NCBI RefSeq assembly: GCF_037042905.1
Contig: NC_087247.1
Coordinates: forward strand, 74,942,420 to 75,006,419
Length of the DNA: 64,000 nt
Direction of reading: 5' to 3'
Source of the DNA: Lytechinus pictus
Lineage: Eukaryota; Echinodermata; Echinoidea; Temnopleuroida; Toxopneustidae
Shown in pieces: positions 30,534 to 42,933 of this stretch. Each line of letters begins with the position of its first letter. Position 1 is the stretch's first letter. Both the position numbers and the translations under genes were made by a program. The notes under the pieces were generated by a model. The model searched no databases. It worked only from the letters and a program-made list of their open reading frames with translations, and was not told where the DNA came from.

Positions 30534-31870
30534 GTCTCGCCTGCATAGCAGAGCGAGACTATAGGCGCCGCTTTTCCAACGGTGACGGCGGCGGCATCAA
30601 CATCAAATCTTAACCTAAAGTTAAGTTTTTGAAATGACATCATAACTTAAAAAGTATATGGACCTAGTTCATGAAACTTGGCCATAAGGATAATCAAGTA
30701 TTACTGAACATCCTACCTGAGTTTCAGGTCACATGACCAAGGTCAAAGGTCATTTAGGGTCAATGAACTTAGACCATGTTGGGAGAATTATTTTCAAAAT
30801 CTTAACCGAAGGTCAAGTTTTTGAAATGACATCATAACTTAGAAAGTATATGGACCTAGTTGATGAAACTTGGGCATAAGGTTAATCAAGTATTAGTGAA
30901 CATCCTGCTCGAGTTTCAGGTCACGTTACCAAGGTCAAAGGTCATTTAGGGTCAATGAACTTTGGTCAAGTTGGGGGTATTTGTTGAATTACTATCATAA
31001 CTTTAAATATTTATGGATCTAGTTCATGAAACTTGGACATAAGGTTAATCAAGTATGAGTGAACATTCTGCCTGAGTTTCAGGTCACATGACCAAAGTCA
31101 AAGGTCATTTAGGGTCAATAAATTTTGGCCAAGTTGGGGGTATTTGTTGAATTACCATCATAACATTGAAAATTTATGGATCTAGTTCATGAAACTTGGA
31201 CATTAGGTTAATCAAGTACCACTGAATATCATGTGCGAGTTTCAGGTTACATGACCATGGTCATTTAAGGTCAATGAACTTAGGCCATGTTGGGGGTATT
31301 TGTTAAATTACCATCCTAACTCTGAAAGTTTATGGATCTAGTTCATAAAACTTGGACATAAGAGTAATCAAGTATCACTGAACATCCTGTACGAGTTTCA
31401 GGTCACATGACCATGGTCAAAGGTCATTAAAGGTCAATGAACTTTGGCCATGTTGGGGGTATTTGTTGAATTACCATCCTAACTCTGAAAGTTTATAGAT
31501 CTAGTTCATAAAACTTGGGATATAAGAGTAATCAAGTATCACTGAACATCCCCTGTGAGTTTCAGGTCACAAAACCAAGGTCAAAGGTCAGTTAAGGTCA
31601 ATAAACTTAGGCCATGTTGGGGTAATTGTTGAATTGCCATCATAACTTTGAAAGTTTATGGATAGAGTGAATGAAATGTGGACATGGGTGTAGTTGACAA
31701 GTCTTAAGTCACCGTTCAAATGTCATTTATGGTCAATGAACGTGGTATTATGTCATTATATGAATGGTGTTTTTGTGAATGATTATTTTATTGTAGTTTT
31801 CAAAGTTAGCATTGCTGCTATATTAAAATCGCGTAATGCAGGCGAGACTGCCAGAGGCGTTCCACTTGTT
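30534..31870. mobile_element. repeat element of about 165-bp tandem units with AGGTCA motifs, copy 1
   Basis: Begins GTCTCGCCTGCATAGCAGAG (which also forms a hairpin with GCGAGAC at about 30553) and ends with ATGCAGGCGAGAC followed by a CCAGAGGCG tail, giving 13-bp terminal inverted repeats. The interior is about seven imperfect units of about 165 bp, each with CATAACTT, GTTCATGAAACTTGG, AAGTATYACTGAACATC and GTTTCAGGTCACATGACC. Most units carry AGGTCAAAGGTCA or a one-base variant; exact copies are at 30740-30752, 30932-30944 and 31578-31590. A second copy lies at 54783-56850. Confidence 0.8.
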
Positions 31871-32312
31871 TTTTAATGTTACAGCTAAACGTTAGGAAAA
31901 TGTTTTATAGCATTGAGAAAACCATACATTTTTATATGATTTTAACATTTCCCTTAAACAATTTCATAATGTTTGACCAAACATTTTTATGATATTTTGT
32001 CAATGTTTTTGTGTTCGCTGGGGTATCACGGAAAATGGAGTATATTGGTCAAGCAAGAAAAGTGGAAGGTGGTGACTTGACCTTTTGACCTCAAAATGAA
32101 TAGAATTCCAGGAATCCATGCTTGTATCATATACACACCAAATGATAAAAGCCTTGGTTAAGTTAAACTGGAGTTATCATGTTTACAAGGAAATGTTACC
32201 GAATGGACGGACAGACGGATACCGAGCGTGATACCATAATACGTCTCGTCCTATACGGGCGGGCGTAAAAAGACGATAGGCCCTAATATTACTTATAGGG
32301 GGGCAGGCTGTT
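31871..32312. other. no gene recognised
   Basis: AT-rich flank of the tandem-unit element, ending before an insertion site for a hAT-like MITE. It includes TGACCTTTTGACCTCAAAATG (about 32078) and a GACGGACAGACGG stretch near 32207. Confidence 0.4.
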
Positions 32313-32320
32313 GCTGGAAT

Positions 32321-32469
32321 CAGGGGCGTCGATCCATTTTTTCAGATTGGGGGGGCAAAATCATGAATCAACGTTCCAAAAGCGCTCAATCACACAAAAC
32401 AAACAAACCCACACACGCACACACATAGGCCTATATATATATACATACATATATATATATACATACATA

Positions 32470-32501
<32 letters not shown>

Positions 32502-33441
32502 AGGATAAAAATGAAGGTCCTGCGTCGGTTGTGGTAGTATATAGCAAAATACAAGGTGAATAAAACAACCGTTGAGAGAAAAGTTGATCAAATTTTCGCC
32601 CATATGGCTTCATCAGGAAAAATGAAGCCCTATGGGCGAAAATTTGATCAACTTTTCTCTCAACGGTCGTTTTATTCACCTTGTATTTTATATATATATA
32701 TATATATATATATGACTCATGAGAAAGAGACACATATCTCACCAACAAATTAATGTGAGCGAGCGCAAAGCGCGAGCTGAATTTTTTAGTATACTGTCCT
32801 GAAAACAGGAAAAAGGTACTTGTTTAGGACTGATTGTAGTAACTCATGAGGAGAATACATATCTCACTACACAGATAATGTGAGTGCTGAGAGCGATATA
32901 TTCTGAACTGAAAGCTTGATATTTTAAGCATTTATGGTACCAATGATTAAGACAGGTATCTAAAAGAACAATAGATGCGAGCGCGAAGCGCGAGCTGAAA
33001 ATTTTGATTTGGTACTTAAAAAAATGAAAGTTTAATGGACGTTTTTAATAAAAGAACAAGATATATATCCAACAAAAGATTATTGCAAATCGAAGCGGGA
33101 GTTCTTTTGAGGTTTAGAACTGAAAACGGGACATTCTATTCACCTATTTAATCATGAAAAGTATGGGTTTATGCTCAAGAAATCATGCGAGCGCGAAGCG
33201 CGAGCTGAAAATTTTTACATTCCAATTGGAAAAACGGACATTTTGAGCACGCGATTTTAAATGAAGAACGAGTTGTGTATCTCAATGTCGCTTGCTGATT
33301 TCTGTGTAACATTACAATCTTATTTTATTTTTGCACATGCGGAATTATTGGGGGGGGGGGGCAAAACGATATGTTTGCCCCCCCAATATTTTCATTGGTG
33401 GGGCGATCGCCCCCCGTGCCCCCCCAGGATCGACGCCTCTG
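32321..33441. mobile_element. hAT-like MITE, 1.12 kb
   Basis: Terminal repeats CAGGGGCGTCGATCC and GGATCGACGCCTCTG, flanked by the 8-bp duplication GCTGGAAT (32313-32320, 33442-33449). The CAGGG terminus with 8-bp duplication is typical of hAT. Inside are TA/CA microsatellites, a perfect foldback (32546-32689), and three direct repeats of GCGAGCGC-AAGCGCGAGCTGAA near 32757, 32975 and 33187. No transposase. Confidence 0.85.
32546..32689. repeat. near-perfect 144-bp foldback between (TA)n runs
   Basis: About 68-bp arms (AAAATACAAGGTGAATAAAA ... its complement) with only two or three mismatches and an 8-nt loop. Both sides abut TA dinucleotide repeats, suggesting an insertion into a TA microsatellite that was itself within the hAT-like MITE. 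Confidence 0.85.
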
Positions 33442-33449
33442 GCTGGAAT

Positions 33450-34009
33450 GATGGACGGAGAGAAAGGTAACGGAGTAACACTAACATGCAAAAAAAAATA
33501 TTTAAGGAAGATACAAGGGGGGGGGGGGAACTGAATAAGATTTTTCAGAATGTGCTGATGCTAGGCATTTAAAGCAGGGCCACTTGCGGGTTTTCTTTTT
33601 CCGGGGGGGGGGGGGTTTCAAGATAGCCGATCGAAGAGAAAAGAGGGCGAAGTAGGAGGAAGAAGACGACGGCTAAGAGAAGGAAATGAAGGATAAAGAA
33701 GATAAGAGAGAAGCAACAGATGATATGGTGGATGAACGAATGAAAATGATAAAGATAAAGGTAAAGCAGGCCTCTACAAAAGTGATGAAAATATTTGCTT
33801 GCCCGATAGAAAAAACTGCTTGCCCAATTTGTTTTATTATTTATGAAGATCATATAAATAAAAACAATTGAGAATCATGTACAGTAAAGAACACACATTT
33901 ATAATTATAAGTATATTTTCAGCAAAGTAGGCCTGAGTCATTACGTTTATTTTGAAGAAAAAAAAAACTTTTGCTATAGTACTAGTAGATCTAAATGGGC
34001 GTTAAACGT
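33450..34009. other. no gene; homopolymer-rich
   Basis: Several G runs (33518, 33604) and A runs; purine-rich DNA at 33610-33720. No exon or element ends recognised. Confidence 0.4.
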
Positions 34010-34720
34010 TAAAAAAAGTATTTAAAAAAAAAAAAAAAAAAAAAAAACTTCCCCAAAAGTTGCTAAAATTACATATTTTGCATCTTAAAATCCATAAATG
34101 GTCATCTGTTTGCCACATTTCCTGGGAATTGTTTTGATTTAGTTGGAAACTATTAAGAAAATGAAGAATATTCAGCTCTTTCTTGATTCTGGAAAAGATC
34201 GTTTTATGATGTAAAAAAAAAAAAAAGGCCTTCACCAACTGGACTCTTAGAGTGGCTAAAATTTCACATTTTGCATCTTTAAATCCATGCCATTTATTTT
34301 CCATATTTCCTTGAAATTGTTTTGATTTAGTTGGAAACTATCAAGAAAATTAAGAATATTCACCTCTCTCTTGTCTTTTCATCATCGTATTATGATGTTA
34401 CACTCGGTCAATATTTTTTTATATTGTGGTCCCACATGTAGACTTTCATGGTGTTGCAACATTATACTTGGTCAACACCATGAAAGTCTACATGTGGGAC
34501 AACAGTAAGAAAAAACATTTACCGAGCGTAACATCATCAAAATCAGAGTCAAGAAAGAGCTTAATATTCTTCATTTTTTGGGTTGTTTCCAACTAGATCA
34601 AAACAATATCAAGGTAATATGAAAAATAGACGTCCATTTCATGTATTTAAAAATTAAAAATGTGAAATTTTAGCCACTTTTGCCTTTCTTTTTTTTTTTT
34701 TTTGGAGGGGGTTGCATCGG
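34010..34720. repeat. large foldback with a 27-bp perfect core hairpin
   Basis: 34050-34200 and 34240-34370 are direct repeats of each other (TTTTGATTTAGTTGGAAACTA). 34545-34690 is an inverted copy of the same sequence. At the centre GTCCCACATGTAGACTTTCA (34429 on) pairs perfectly over 27 bp with 34474-34500. Long A and T runs mark both ends. Probably a foldback transposon. Confidence 0.7.
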
Positions 34721-35130
34721 CAAATTGCGCAAGATAGTAGCGCATGCGCACATAGAACGTGAGATGAGATGGCACGGTTCTTCGAACGAGGTACCTCGCG
34801 ATAAATTATCTGTATTTGGCGCTGATTTTACATCAGTTTCCATTGTTTTTTGACTGGTTTGACAATATATGAGAGATAGTTGTGATTATCACTGACATTT
34901 ATTTTCAAAATATTCACTTGCCCGATCGGGCAATTGATTTTGAGAAATGCTTGCCCGCCCGTCATTTTCACTTGCCCCGGGCAAGCGGGTTTGTCGCGCC
35001 CTGGTAAAGAAAGAAGAACACGAACAAAAAAAAAGTGCATGAAAGACATAAGAAGAATTGAATAAGGAGAATAAATAATATACAAATGATGATGATGATA
35101 TTGTTATGTAATATTTTTGGGTATAAAATC
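34721..35130. other. no gene; CTTGCCC repeats
   Basis: CTTGCCCGATCGGGCAA, CTTGCCCGCCCG and CTTGCCCCGGGCAAG occur within 34915-34990, with related words at 33795-33830. Several are palindromic. No exon recognised. Confidence 0.4.
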
Positions 35131-36660
35131 ACCTGTTATTGATAGCGAAAAAATGAAAAATGATGGGAAGCGAATCATCTTTGAAAAAAGAAGTAACCGA
35201 TGAAATGAACACACAGAATTGATAAACAGAAAATGATGGAAACAAGTCTACTCGTTCTTTGAATAAACAGACGTAACTGATTAAATTAAAACACAGAATT
35301 GATGAACAGGAAAATGGAAAGCAAATCTACTCGTCCTCTGAACGTCATAATGACGGAAAGTGAATCTACTCGTTCTTGGAATGAACGATGTAACTGATAA
35401 AATAAAAATACAGAATTGTTGAACAGAAAAATGATGGAAAGCGTTTCTTCTTTAAATAAAAGACGTAACTGATGAAACAATGAAAACAAAACACAGAATT
35501 GATGGAACTAAAAAATGATGGAAAGGGAATCAACTCGTTCTTGCAATGAACGATGTAACTGATAAAATATACAGAATTAAACAGAAAAATGATTGAAAGC
35601 GAATCTTCTTTGAATAAAAGACGTAAGTGATGAAATAAAAAAAACAAACAGAATAATGATGAACAGAAATGATGGAACACGAATCTTCTTTGAATAAAAG
35701 TCGTCAGTGATGAAAAAAACCACACAGAATATTGATGAACAGAAAATGATGTTAGCAAATCTAGTAATCTCTGTTCCATTCTTAATGGATTTCATATTGT
35801 GTTTTTTTATTTAAATGTTCTATAACTATGATTAATTCTAACTTGATTCTAAATCTCTATTTCATAACTCCATAATAAAACTCAAATCTGAATTATACTC
35901 GTCCTTTGAATTAACGTCGTAACCGATTAAATGAAAAAGGGTCAATCAATGAACAGAAAAATGATGGTAAGCAAATCTAGTAATCTCTGTTCCATTCTTA
36001 ATGGATATCATATCTCATAGGTTGTGTTTTTTATTTAAATGTTCTATAACTATGATTAATTCTAACTTGATTCTAAATCTCTATTTCATAACTTCATATT
36101 AAAAAACTCAAATCTGAATTATACTCGTCCTTTAAATTAACACCGTAACCGATTAAATGAAAAAAGGGTCAATCAATGAACAGAAAAATGATGGTAAGCA
36201 AATCTACTCGTCCTTTAAATGAACGACGTAACTGATAAAATAAAAATACAGAATTTATGAACAGAAAAATGATGGAAAGCGAATCTTCTTTGAATAAAAG
36301 ACATAAGTGATGAAATTGAAAAAAAAAAACAGAATTGATAAACAGAAAATGATGGTTAGCAAATCTACTCGTCCCTAAATGAACGACGTATTACTGATTA
36401 AAAAAAACAAACAATGAACAGAAAATGATGGAAAGCGAATCTTCTTCTTTGAATGATGAATAGAAAAATGATGAAAATTCTCGTTCTTTGAATGAAATAC
36501 GTACCTGATTAAAATTACAGAATTGAAGAACAAAAGATAAAAAAAGATTATCTACTTGTCCTTTAAACGGAAGACGTCATTGATAACATAAACACTGAAA
36601 AATAAACCATGGAGCTAGCTCCATAAATAAACAGTGGAAAGAAAATCTACTCGTCCTTTA
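35131..36660. repeat. degenerate tandem repeat, about 75-100-bp units
   Basis: Repeated words GAACAGAAAAATGATGGAAAGC, AATCTACTCGTCCTTTGAAT, GACGTAACTGAT and ACACAGAATTGATGAACAG recur about 15 times with indels. A longer block is duplicated at about 35740-35960 and 35960-36190. Open frames across it are composition artefacts. Confidence 0.75.
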
Positions 36661-36796
36661 AGCCAAAGATGTAACTATAACTGGGTCACCCGGTTTCACG
36701 CGCGAAACCGGCTGGCGGTAATTTTTTGGTTCACGCCTGTCTCGCGGCAGATGCGTGACCCTTCGGAAGGGTGTCAACTTTATTCCGAGCAAAACT

Positions 36797-37590
36797 GTAT
36801 TGGGGATGATTATGGTGGTGTATTTTCCTGTATTCTGACAGATATTGGGGATGATAATAGTGGTGTATTTTCCTATATTCTTACAGATATTGGGGATGAT
36901 AATAGTGGTGTATTTTCCTGTATTCTTACAGATATTGGGGATGATAATGGTGGTGTATTTTTCTGTATTCTTACAGATATTGGGGATGATAATAGTGGTG
37001 TATTTTCCTGTATTCTTACAGATATTGGGGATGATTATGGTGGTGTATTTTTCTGTATTCTGACAGATATTGGGGATGATAATGGTGGTGTATTTTCCTG
37101 TATTCTTACAGATATTGGGGATGATAATGGTGGTGTATTTTTCTGTATTCTTACAGATATTGGGGATGATTATGGTGGTGTATTTTCCCATATTCTGACA
37201 GATATTGGGGATGATTATGGTGGTGTATTTTCTGTATTCTGACAGATATTGGGGATGATAATGGTGGTGTATTTTCCTGTATTCTTACAGATATTGGGGA
37301 TGATTATGGTGGTGTATTTTTCTGTATTCTTACAGATATTGGGGATGATTATGGTGGTGTATTTTCCTGTATTCTGACAGATATTGGGGATGATAATAGT
37401 GGTGTATTTTCCTGTATTCTTACAGATATTGGGGATGATAATAGTGGTGTATTTTCCTGTATTCTGACAGATATTGGGGATGATTATGGTGGTGTATTTT
37501 CCTGTATTCTGACAGATATTGGGGATGATTATGGTGGTGTATTTTCCTGTATTCTGACAGATATTTGGGATGATAATGGTGGTTTATTGT
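36797..37590. repeat. 45-bp minisatellite, array 2 (about 17 units)
   Basis: Same unit and orientation as array 1. Preceded by TCAACTTTATTCCGAGC (36773-36789), the inverse complement of the segment that follows array 1. So the shared flank sits on opposite sides of the two arrays. The 202-codon + and 177-codon - frames are repeat artefacts. Confidence 0.9.
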
Positions 37591-38313
37591 CTCGCCCTGT
37601 TTTGGCGGTAAATACCGGTAGCGGTAATTACCGGTGGTAAATACCGGTAAATAAGATGGGTGTCCGGTAAATATGTAAAAAACGGGAAATATGATTTATA
37701 ATTCTTTTTTTTTTCCAAAATTTTAGTTTTTTTTTACAAATGAAAATAGTGTTCTGAAATAATTAGAATCACAAAACTCATAGTAGAAACACACAAACAG
37801 ATAGAATCCATACTGCGTACATGTACATAGTACCCAAACAAACATAGGATCTAAGTCCACACATACGTACACAAACTCAAATTATGTTCCTGGAAATTGA
37901 ATAATCATATTAAAACATAAACAAATATTTCTCCTGGGGTTTAACTTTTTACATGCCATTGTATCTCATTACAATATGATTTTTGTTTTCAAGTGTGAAT
38001 AAAGCTCAGTATTCTACTGTATGTAAGGAGTTTTAGTGTGTACATGTATCAGTGTGTACTAGTGGTTGCTGGTTTTGAATTTTGATATTGCTTACAGAAA
38101 AAGATCTTTTTGTAGCCTAAAAATCACACAATTCGGATTATGCCATTTTTAATGTTGCAATTCTTTTAATATAACTTTTAAAAGAAGTTTAACAAACAAA
38201 GCAAACACAAAAATTAAAAAGCATAACTTATACAAATGTACATGTACACAAAAGTGGAAAGAGGTGTCAAAAGTTGTTTCCTTTAAGAAATATAAAATGA
38301 ATACAATAACAAC
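37591..38313. other. no gene; TACCGG-rich junction then AT-rich DNA
   Basis: 37600-37650 repeats GGTAAATACCGG/GGTAATTACCGG. The remainder is AT-rich with no recognised features. Confidence 0.4.
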
Positions 38314-40019
38314 ACTAGATTTTAATTCGTCATGCGGACGAATTAGGTGGTCTGTCCTTATTCTCGCCATCATGATCACTATTACCATGTTCAAGCAGAT
38401 CAATATGATCTTCATGATGACAACGGAATGTTCATTATGGATGGAATACTTGTGAAAGAAGGGAGATGATAAAGCACTGTGAAAAGGGTCTCTTTGATAT
38501 ATGAAAATACATGTGATATGAAAAAAGTAATTATAATCTGTTTAATCTTGCTAAATTTTAACTTTTATACCTTTTAATTATAAAGGATCATGTACGAGGT
38601 GGTAAAAAGAAAAAAAAAATGAAAAAAAAAATCATCTTGTTCACCCCCAGGACTCGAACCTGCGCCCCCGAGAACTCAAGTCAAGTGCGTTATCCATTGA
38701 GCCACGATATTCCCCATAGAGATTACACGTTCCCATAGAGATTACACGTAAGCAAATTTGAGAATTACAAATCCAATTTTGCAAGCGAAAAACGGGCATG
38801 ATCCTGGCATCTGATCGAAAAATGGAGGGCACACTTCCGAAAGCTTAGAATCTCAGCTACATCATACCAAAAGCTCAGGGATAACTAACAAGAAAAAATG
38901 GAGATATAGCTCACGAAATAGAGGAATGTAGAATCTAGTTTTGAGAAAAAGTCATGTCCCATAGAGATTACACGTAAAATGAGGAAAAATGACATGCCTC
39001 TTTTCATCGCAATTTTACACCATGATGCGTTTTTCAAAATGAAAATTCATGCTAACTAACGAGAAAGAGTACATTCTAAACTACAACATATCGAAATCTT
39101 GGCGAAAAATTATCAATATTCACGGAGTTATGATCAAATTTGCATAAATTTGATGACGTCATTTTTGAAAAAATGAAATTTTCAGTTTAGGCGCAATTTT
39201 GATGACGTTATGATCAAATTGAGGGACAATGGTGACATGAAATCAAATTTACAACTCATACTCTATCGATATATGAAAAAAAAAATTGGGGTCAACGGAC
39301 TATTTAAAGAGCTACAGTGAATTTTCAATAGACATGTTTTTGCCCATATATGGCCTGTAGTGAGAGCTCGCGCGCACAGGTGCTGCAAAGTTTAACGGGT
39401 GATAATTTCGTTATTACTTGTCGTAGAAGGTTGATCAAGGTATCAAATTGTTCAGAATTATATTATCGGTGCATTGATATAAAAAAATTTGGCGATTCTA
39501 TGTTGGAAGATGCAATTACGCGCGAAAACGCGCGTGCATGTGCGTGCGCGCGTTTTTTTGCAAAATGCTTAAAATGGCCTGAAACGTATGGAAAATTAAT
39601 TTTGAACGAATTTGAGCATTTTAAAATTTTAATGCGCGCGTACGTGCGCGTCGAGGTGCGCGCGCGGAATTTGATGAAATTTTTAGTTGACCGTTGACCT
39701 GAAGTTGATGTATACCAAATATAGTTGATTTTTGATGACTCGTTATCGAGATATGATAATGACCTGATTTTTACAAAATGGCGCCTGGATGACGTCACGA
39801 TGACCTAATGACCTTGAAAAAGTTGATTTAACTTGAAATCATAGGGCTTGATGACTGACAGAAATTTGAAGGAAATTGACCATGTCGATTTCGAGTGAAC
39901 GTGTGTACAAAAAAGTGTACGGAAGATATAAAAATAAATAAATAAATAAATAAAGAAAGACAATTCTAGCGAAATCAAGAGGTGATCTGTCATAGACAGA
40001 CCACCTAATAATTGACATA
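38314..40019. mobile_element. hairpin-ended repeat family, copy 1
   Basis: Left end ACTAGATTTTAATTCGTCATG, where ATTCGTC pairs with GACGAAT around 5 nt, followed by AATTAGGTGGTCTGTC. Right end AGGTGATCTGTCATAGACAGACCACCTAAT, a hairpin whose second arm is the inverse of the left GGTGGTCTGTC. Inside are a minus-strand tRNA-like unit (38643-38716), TGACGTCA sites and a GCGCGY-rich alternating stretch (39519-39665). This copy lacks the GATA/GACA microsatellite of the other two. Non-autonomous; Helentron-like structure is my inference. Confidence 0.7.
38643..38716 (-). pseudogene. tRNA-like segment within repeat copy 1
   Basis: On the minus strand: A-box-like GTGGCTCAATGG and B box GGTTCGAGTCC separated by a normal distance. 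It lies in the hairpin-ended repeat and has related but divergent counterparts at 50165-50255 and 52804-52894, so it is a repeat component and not a tRNA gene. Confidence 0.6.
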
Positions 40020-40240
40020 CATGTACTTTAGCTACTGAATGTTTCATGGGAAATGTAAAATAAATAACTTGTACAGTTTTGTCATATTCATATTGATTGA
40101 AAGCTATTGTAAACAAATCAATCTTGGAGCACGCTCCATTGTTTCCCCTTACAATAGCTTCTATTTTTAATCAGTCATAGTGAGATCAACAAAATTTCAA
40201 AAGAACGTCTAGTGCACATTGAGACAAGGATATCCTCGAT

Positions 40241-42477
40241 CAGGGTTGGCGCGTTTTAAACGGTGTGTTTTAAAACATGTTTTAAAACGCGTTTTAAAAC
40301 ACCCGTTTTTTTTACAAAAAAAAACGCGTTTTAAAACACCTCATAGACTTGTGTGTTATAAATATGCATGGATGTGATTTTACATGAATTTATTTTTTTT
40401 ACTTTTATTTCTTAATTGGTTTATTATTTTCTTCTAACTAAATATCTTTCTCAACACTACTCTTTTTCTCCTCTCTCTTTCCCCCCTTATTCTCCCTTTC
40501 TGCATTGCTTTGTCATGTTCCTTTCCTCCTGTTCAATTGTGCACATCAATCTATATTTAAGAATATTCTCATTTTAACAAACATCTGAGTGTTGTGCTCA
40601 CTTTTAGACAGGGAAAGAAACACTATTTAAAATGAGCTCAAATATGTAATAGTAGTACTTGAATGAAATGGAAGTGTTGCACAAACATAATAATATTTTG
40701 CAAATAGACTGTATATCTGACATTGTAACCTTGAGGTACACACAAAATTAGGTGAAACTTTGCGCTTCGTAAAGATGAAGAAAAGTAATTTAATTCAGTA
40801 TAAGATAATCAGCTAGCAAACCTTTTTATCTCCCTGAACATGTGTGGAACTACCATTGTTTTAACATTTTTTGGTTCAGTCAAGTTGGTCATTATTATCA
40901 AATCTGTACAAATTGAAATATTGTATTGTTCAAACAATTTTTAAAAAAATAGTGAGGGGCATTATCAACTCTCTCATTTGCACATCACTGAGTTGTAATA
41001 AATGTTTTTGTGAAAAATAAGCGAAATTTTAAAATGTTATAACTTTCTTATTTTACATCCGATTTTGATGAAATTTTCAGCATTATGCTTGTTTGAATTT
41101 TTTCTACTGATTCAAATCAAACATTTTTCTGGGGTGGACTTGACCTTTAACCCTAACACTCCCAGGGGACCGTAATGGCCCCCTTAAAAATTTCTATGAT
41201 AAATCCATAAGCACAACAGGGCCACGCCATATGACTATTTTTTTGGATACATGCATGGATATGTGGTTATGATATTACCATGGAGCTATCAACACATTAA
41301 TAGCTCAATGATATTACAAGTGCATGACAGACCAGAATTGCTCAATTTCGTGATTTCATGTATAAAGCCAATGCAAATTTTTCGCCAACATTTTTATCTG
41401 TATCAATATTTGTACTTTTTGTTAATGATTGGAAAATTATTGCCAATAATTTCCATTAAAAAACCGATTAAAAAAACACAAAAGTAACCACAAAACTGTA
41501 GATAAGAAATATGTAAAAAAAACAGTTAAAACAAACATTAAAAAAACAATTTGATCAGAATTCCTCAAATAAAGAAATAAGCAGTTCAAGGGCCTAATAT
41601 TTATTATCTACAAAACTGTAGATAAGAAATATGTAAAAAAATACAGTTAAAACAAACATTAAAAAACCAATTTGATCAGAATTCCTCAATCAAAGAAATA
41701 AGCAGTTCAAGGGCCTAATATTTATAGATTTAAACCCAATTTTGTATTTCATGCACTTATGGGTACCCGGTAGAATGTAAAAGTCATTGTAGCTTGTCCA
41801 GTACTGTGTGCGCCTCACTGGCGACTGACTTGAATACTACCCAGGGAGTGGAGGATGTGCATACATTGTGTGCGGGAATTACTGATTGAATCCGATGATT
41901 GTGGTAATAATAAATCTTTAAAGCGCTTAGACATGTCGTTCCAATGTATTAAGCGCGATATAAAAGCGGACTTATATCATTATTATTACTTAAAATTTGT
42001 ATAATTGATTCAAATGAAATAAAGCATATTGAGTAAATGAAATTAAGCATTGAAAGCCTATAGTCTATAGATTATGTCATTTTCTTACATTGTGCAAATT
42101 CTTCTCACCCCCTAGATTGACAAGACTAAAAAAAACCTGAGACTACATCATATGTATGAGGAATAAACTTATGAAATATCAACTTACTTTTTCGGCATTC
42201 AATTTCCTTGATTTTGTTATTTGGGGGAAAATATGAACTTATCTGTTGGAAATTCAGTAAAAAAAATGGTAGTCATCTCTTACTAATTCTCCAAAAATGT
42301 ATTTAAAACATCAAGAGCTTAAATCATACTGTATTAAATGTACAATTTAATTGATTTACAGAAAATTACATCGTTCGTTGGGAAAAAAACGTTTTAAAAC
42401 GATTTAAAACGTTTTAAAACAATAAAAAGCGTTTTATTTGTTTTTTTTAATAAAAAACGTTTTTTATTACAACCCTG
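40241..42477. mobile_element. hAT-like non-autonomous element, uninterrupted copy
   Basis: CAGGGTTGG...CAACCCTG ends with 8-bp target duplication TCCTCGAT (40233-40240, 42478-42485). Near both ends are runs of GTTTTAAAACG-type words. A half copy of TTAA MITE family B (about 40825-41157) and two direct copies of a 117-bp segment (about 41490-41605, 41607-41727) lie inside. No transposase. A second copy is at 48004-54650. Confidence 0.85.
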
Positions 42478-42485
42478 TCCTCGAT

Positions 42486-42933
42486 ATACATGTATAACGA
42501 AGAAGGATATAGCAGAGATAGTGACATCAATGAGGATGACAGAGAAATTGAAGAATTTGACAATGAAAATGGGGTCCCAAATGTTTATGATAATATTTAT
42601 GTATTTTGAAGCACATGGCATTTTGTTCATATGCTAAAACAAGTTTATGCTCATTAATACATGTACACATAAATGTAGGTATTCATGAATATGGTAATTA
42701 TTGACTGACTTAATGAAGAACATCATATCTAAATTAGATGTATATTTGGGATCTTTTTAGTATTTTATTGTATTTTTTCCAGCATTTCATGATAACAGAC
42801 ATAGATTACACCCAAACACAAACATAAACACACATACAAACAAACAAACACACACACACTCACACAAATAGTACACACCAGAGCAACCATACTCACCACC
42901 TTTGTTTTTATGTTCAAAATTTGACAATCCCTA
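42486..42933. other. no gene recognised
   Basis: AT-rich, with a CACACA/ACAAACA-rich stretch at 42815-42865. Confidence 0.4.

Noticed and set aside
36634..37242. A secreted or repeat protein encoded by the second minisatellite
   Set aside because: The frame follows from a 45-bp unit and is equally open on the other strand, with no codon-level conservation visible.
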